64,000 bases of DNA, from the NCBI GenBank assembly GCA_964512635.1, contig CAZEJB010000014.1:25841-89840 (forward strand), read 5' to 3'. Under the pieces are notes generated by a model. The model did not search any database. It had not been told where the DNA came from and was given only the letters and a program-made list of their open reading frames with translations. Within the stretch, counting starts at the first letter, position 1; each line of letters opens with the position of its first letter. A program made the translations under genes and the position numbers. The DNA comes from JADZFO01 sp964512635 (lineage in GTDB: Bacteria; 4484-113; JAFGCY01). Of the stretch, positions 61,280 through 64,000 are shown piece after piece.

Positions 61280-62272
61280 CTAGACGAAGGCCTCGGGCAC
61301 CATGGCCGGCTTCTCCGGCTGGTGCTGCGCCTCCTGCCAGCAGCTCATCGTCGGGCTGCCGGCTTCCAGCCAGGCAACGTAATCCGCAATGCCCAGCGCC
61401 GGGGTCCACTGCGGGCTGTAGTTCAGCTCCGCGGCGCTGCGGCTGATATCCGCCTGGGTGAAGTTCTGGTAGGCTCCGATGTAGGGGTTATCGATGTACT
61501 CCGGCTCCAGGCTGCTGCCCAGCGCCCGGTTCAGCTCGGCGATCAGGCCGTTGAAGCTCAGGCTCTCGCCGCAGCCGATGTTGTAGGCCCCCGGCGCGCC
61601 GCTTTCGCCCGCGGCCAGGGTCCCGGCCACGGCGTCCTTTACATAGACAAAGTCCCGGGCCTGCTCGCCGCCGCGGAAGATCCGCGGGCGCTGGCCGGCC
61701 TTCATCTGCAGATAAAGCTGGTACACCATGCTGGCCATCTTGCCCTTGTGCGCTTCGCCGGGGCCATAGACGTTGAAATAGCGCACGCCCAGCACCGGCA
61801 TCCCGTTGCGCGCCGCGTGCCGCGCCAGGTTGTCCAGCACCGCCTTGGAGAAGCCATAGACGTTCGCCGGGGCCGGGATCTGGTCTTCCCGCATCAGCCC
61901 CTCGGCCAGTCCATAGGTCGCCGCCGACGATGCATAGACCACGCGCATGCCGCGGCTCTGGGCATAGTCCAGCAGGCGGCGGAAGCCCTCCACATTGCGC
62001 TCCACCATCTGGCGCTGGTCCTGCACAGTCGTGTCGGTGATCGAGGCCAGGTGATAGATGCAGTCCACCCGGGCGCGGCCAAAGTGGCGCTCCCAGTCCA
62101 GGTCCTCGCAGGGCCGGGCCACCACGTCGCCGGCGAAACCCGAAAGGTTGTTGAAGGAGGCGCTGGAGAAGTCGTCAATGACGCTGATCCAGGCGCCGGG
62201 GTGGCGGCTTTGAAGCTCGCGCACCAGGTTGCTGCCGATGAATCCCGCGCCGCCGGTAACGATGAAATGCAC
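61280..62272 (-). CDS. hldD: ADP-L-glycero-D-manno-heptose-6-epimerase-like protein
   Basis: 330 aa NAD(P)-dependent epimerase. FIVTGGAGFIGSNLVREL is the dinucleotide site; YASSAATYG and YGFSKAVLDNLA carry the catalytic residues. RYFNVYGPGEAHKGKMASM and RDFVYVKDAV are the pattern of the heptose epimerase branch, which supplies L,D-heptose for LPS inner core. A different UDP-hexose epimerase remains possible. GTG 62272 is preceded by TACCAT (complement of 62278-62283) ending 5 nt upstream. Confidence 0.85.
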   Translation of the reverse strand: MHFIVTGGAGFIGSNLVRELQSRHPGAWISVIDDFSSASFNNLSGFAGDVVARPCEDLDWERHFGRARVDCIYHLASITDTTVQDQRQMVERNVEGFRRLLDYAQSRGMRVVYASSAATYGLAEGLMREDQIPAPANVYGFSKAVLDNLARHAARNGMPVLGVRYFNVYGPGEAHKGKMASMVYQLYLQMKAGQRPRIFRGGEQARDFVYVKDAVAGTLAAGESGAPGAYNIGCGESLSFNGLIAELNRALGSSLEPEYIDNPYIGAYQNFTQADISRSAAELNYSPQWTPALGIADYVAWLEAGSPTMSCWQEAQHQPEKPAMVPEAFV

Positions 62273-62529
62273 AGGCTATGGTAGCAAAGGGCGCGGCAAT
62301 ACAGACGCAGTAACGGCCACGGCCGCGCACACTCGCCGCCCGCTTGTAGCAGCGCGGCCCCGTCCGCGCGCTCTTAACTCAGCACTGAGCACTGCGCTCT
62401 GAGCAGGCCGCCCCTCCCGCCGCTCAGAGGGCTGTCCGGCGGGTCGGCTTTGTGGTTGAAATCCTCCCACCAAAACAGGGCGCGTAGGTGCGAGGGCAGT
62501 CGGCCGGTTGACCGCATCGTAGGTGTAGG

Positions 62530-62662
62530 TCAGGTCGGTGGCCCGGCCATAGCTGCCTGTGTATCCGCCTGTCACATTACGAGGATAACGTGTGCGGTTG
62601 CCATTCTTGTCGTACTGCTGTGAAATGTCGTAACAGGCGCTCCAGGCGCTGTTCCATACCAC
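62530..62662 (-). pseudogene. RHS/YD-repeat fragment
   Basis: About 45 codons encode QQYDKNGNRTRYPRNVTGGY and LTYTYDAVNRPTAL, typical YD/RHS repeats; the frame then continues into unrelated GC-rich sequence. RHS proteins are normally over 1000 aa, so this is a remnant of a gene lost by deletion or rearrangement. The 62284-62420 stretch beyond it contains a further palindrome (GTAGCAGCGCGGCC..). Confidence 0.65.
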
Positions 62663-62678
62663 AACCTATAAGGCATTA

Positions 62679-63224
62679 TCACACGATAGGATCTGCCCTG
62701 CTGTATAAATCAGGAGCCACAGGATTATCCGCTTGAGCCACCGAGAGAGTGTACTCATATGCGTCATGATTAATGCTATTCAACTTAAGATATAAAGTTG
62801 TTCTACTATCAGGAGACACGTAAAGTCTCTGATCCGTCAGATCCACCTTTACTCGTCGATAGTTAATTAGTTTAAGCTGTGATTCAATAAGCGCAAAGTT
62901 TGACAGAATATCTTCTTTTGATGAATATGCAACTTGCCAAGTAGTTACTGACATGCTGCCTAACTGATCTGAGATAGATTCAACCCACTTAGCATGTGAC
63001 TTGTCTGGACTGTGTTCATCGCGGCTCCCAACCGGTAAGTCACTAAGGACTGCGTCATGTGGTGGATAAACGCTTATGGGCCAGTCACTTTGGACAAGGC
63101 TTGTTGCTGTCGTATTAACACTCGACTTGAGAGGCTTGTAGCATCCTGTATATAAAACAAGATTTGCTAGCATTGTTACTACGAGAGTGATCCTCATGAG
63201 AGAAATGATTGATGTAGTTGACAT
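62679..63224 (-). CDS. Hypothetical lipoprotein, AT-rich
   Basis: 181 aa. Signal segment MRITLVVTMLANLVLYTGC with a lipobox Cys after a short polar start. The mature part has HSPDKSHAKWVESISDQLGS and VKVDLTDQRLYVSPDSRTTLY; no known domain. Clearly AT-richer than core genes, so probably acquired with the RHS-type region. ATG 63224 has AGGAAAACAC upstream. The stop ends near the RHS fragment; it may be an immunity or associated protein, but this is a guess from position only. Confidence 0.6.
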   Translation of the reverse strand: MSTTSIISLMRITLVVTMLANLVLYTGCYKPLKSSVNTTATSLVQSDWPISVYPPHDAVLSDLPVGSRDEHSPDKSHAKWVESISDQLGSMSVTTWQVAYSSKEDILSNFALIESQLKLINYRRVKVDLTDQRLYVSPDSRTTLYLKLNSINHDAYEYTLSVAQADNPVAPDLYSRADPIV

Positions 63225-63240
63225 GTGTTTTCCTATTGCA

Positions 63241-63867
63241 TCATGATATGTGCAACAGAATAATGAGACCGCAACGTAGGCCTTGATATTCGCTGTACAA
63301 CAGCGATAAAGCAGAAATCCATCTTGGCCTGCTGAGTTGAAGCGTTGCTTCACAACAGGTTTGACAAAGTCCATTGACCTCACTGCAGCTTGCAGGACTG
63401 GATGTATAGCGGTTCAAACAATGTTCCCCTCCTACACCAGCAGCTCCAGCTGTAAGTTCCCGCCACCCATTCAGTCCTAGATAAATACACTCATTGTAGA
63501 GCTTAATGTATGCCATAGCTACTGCCATCAAAGCATAACCTGCTACTTTGCAGGCATCGTCTTTCCAGTTCGGATAACTCCACTTGGGGCCCCACGGACA
63601 TCTTGGTGGCAGCGCTGGTTGAGGTGAATTAGGCGGCTGTGAACCACCCGGTGCCTGGTTAGGCGTGTTACTAAAGGGTAGTGTAAGGCTTGGTAGCTGT
63701 AAAACGAAAGGAGGCCCATCAGGTCCTGTTGGGATTTCCTCACTTGGCGAAAAAGCTGGCTGCGGCATGCGCTCCAAACGCGGCGTAGCCGCGACCTTCC
63801 GTGCAGCGCGCGCAGCGCGCTGCGCGGCCTCCGGAGCAGTCTGCCAGCTTTGCCGGACAGTGGTCAC
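63241..63867 (-). CDS. Hypothetical Pro-rich and Cys-containing protein
   Basis: 208 aa from GTG 63867, which follows TACAAT (complement of 63875-63880) by 7 nt. The frame is open upstream to the window edge, so a longer partial gene, such as the end of an RHS protein, cannot be excluded. N-terminal Ala/Arg-rich part encoded by palindromes (AACGCGGCGTAGCCGCG type), a Pro-rich middle, one hydrophobic helix (VAGYALMAVAMAYIKLY) and a Cys-rich end (CSEVNGLCQTCC). No family recognised. Confidence 0.45.
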   Translation of the reverse strand: MTTVRQSWQTAPEAAQRAARAARKVAATPRLERMPQPAFSPSEEIPTGPDGPPFVLQLPSLTLPFSNTPNQAPGGSQPPNSPQPALPPRCPWGPKWSYPNWKDDACKVAGYALMAVAMAYIKLYNECIYLGLNGWRELTAGAAGVGGEHCLNRYTSSPASCSEVNGLCQTCCEATLQLSRPRWISALSLLYSEYQGLRCGLIILLHIS

Positions 63868-63892
63868 TGCTGGAATTGTAACGCGGAGTGTG

Positions 63893-64000
63893 GCCCCGGC
63901 TGGCAGCCGGGCAAGGGAGTGCCCGCACTGCCATGCGGGCCCACGCGATTGTGGCCCCGGCCGGCAGGCCGGGGAGGGGAATGCCCGCACTGACATGCGG
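63893..64000. repeat. Tandem palindromic repeats at the window end
   Basis: Two direct copies of a unit of about 60 bp: GTGGCCCCGGCTGGCAGCCG..GGGAGTGCCCGCACTGCCAT and GTGGCCCCGGCCGGCAGGCC..GGAATGCCCGCACTGACAT. Each contains two palindromes. It is a third palindrome type, distinct from families 1 and 2. Confidence 0.8.

Overview
The window is one contiguous piece of a high-GC bacterial chromosome, very probably from an uncultured lineage. The cell is a diderm: lpxC and hldD (lipid A and heptose steps of LPS) are both present. There is no rRNA or recognisable tRNA, so I cannot name the phylum. Other markers are a primary sigma factor, a B12-dependent ribonucleotide reductase as the only RNR seen, a SigB-type partner-switching module, an EF-G2-like GTPase and many lipoproteins. 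A recurring feature is leaderless transcription. About twenty genes have a TANNNT-type -10 hexamer ending 5-8 nt before the ATG, GTG or TTG start, with no Shine-Dalgarno. I used this to choose many starts. Other genes (glnA, oppA, dnaE, nrdJ, the lruC-type gene) have ordinary leaders with GGAGG-like sites.

Layout: 1-3.4 kb rpoD, a degenerate shikimate-kinase-like gene, a membrane protein and rpiB. 3.5-9 kb two cyclase-family genes, rfbB, tag, an alpha/beta hydrolase, a class II aldolase-like gene and a lipoprotein. 9.2-15 kb divergent glnA and dnaE. 15-21 kb a small lipoprotein gene between two copies of the dnaE 3' end, a LruC-domain lipoprotein with a DPGD repeat tail, RNase P RNA, a TPR lipoprotein, ribF and smpB. 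21-26 kb an oligopeptide ABC transporter split by a transposase element. 26-28 kb anti-anti-sigma, anti-sigma and SigB-like sigma. 28-45 kb VWA and DUF58 proteins, lpxC, a SNF2 helicase, an M20 peptidase, rdgB, FHA proteins and an EF-G2. 46-53 kb CoA-transferase, pnuC-nadR, a third cyclase, an EamA transporter and TetR. 53-59 kb nrdJ, then cytX under a TPP riboswitch. 59-64 kb transglutaminase lipoprotein, RidA, hldD, and an AT-richer tail with an RHS remnant.

The most unusual content is a dense set of palindromic repeats and their likely mobilisers. Family 1 has ends reading (TT)GTAGGGGCG...CGCCCCTACAA. Family 2 has ends reading GGAGCGCGG...CCGCGCTCC. In both, the core between the constant ends is a variable palindrome. 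A free-standing Y1/REP-associated tyrosine transposase (RAYT) lies between family 1 termini. A second RAYT domain with all its catalytic residues sits in frame inside a SNF2 helicase gene, bounded by family-2-like termini. Clusters of the same palindromes are also translated in frame within dnaE, lpxC and the N-terminus of an ABC permease. One copy supplies the -10 hexamer of rfbB. Further long inverted-repeat elements, some enclosing a small AT-richer gene, fill most intergenic gaps. I read this as a REP/RAYT system that tolerates or exploits insertion into reading frames, comparable in outcome to the Rickettsia palindromic elements. The sequence patterns are directly visible; mobility and function are inferred.
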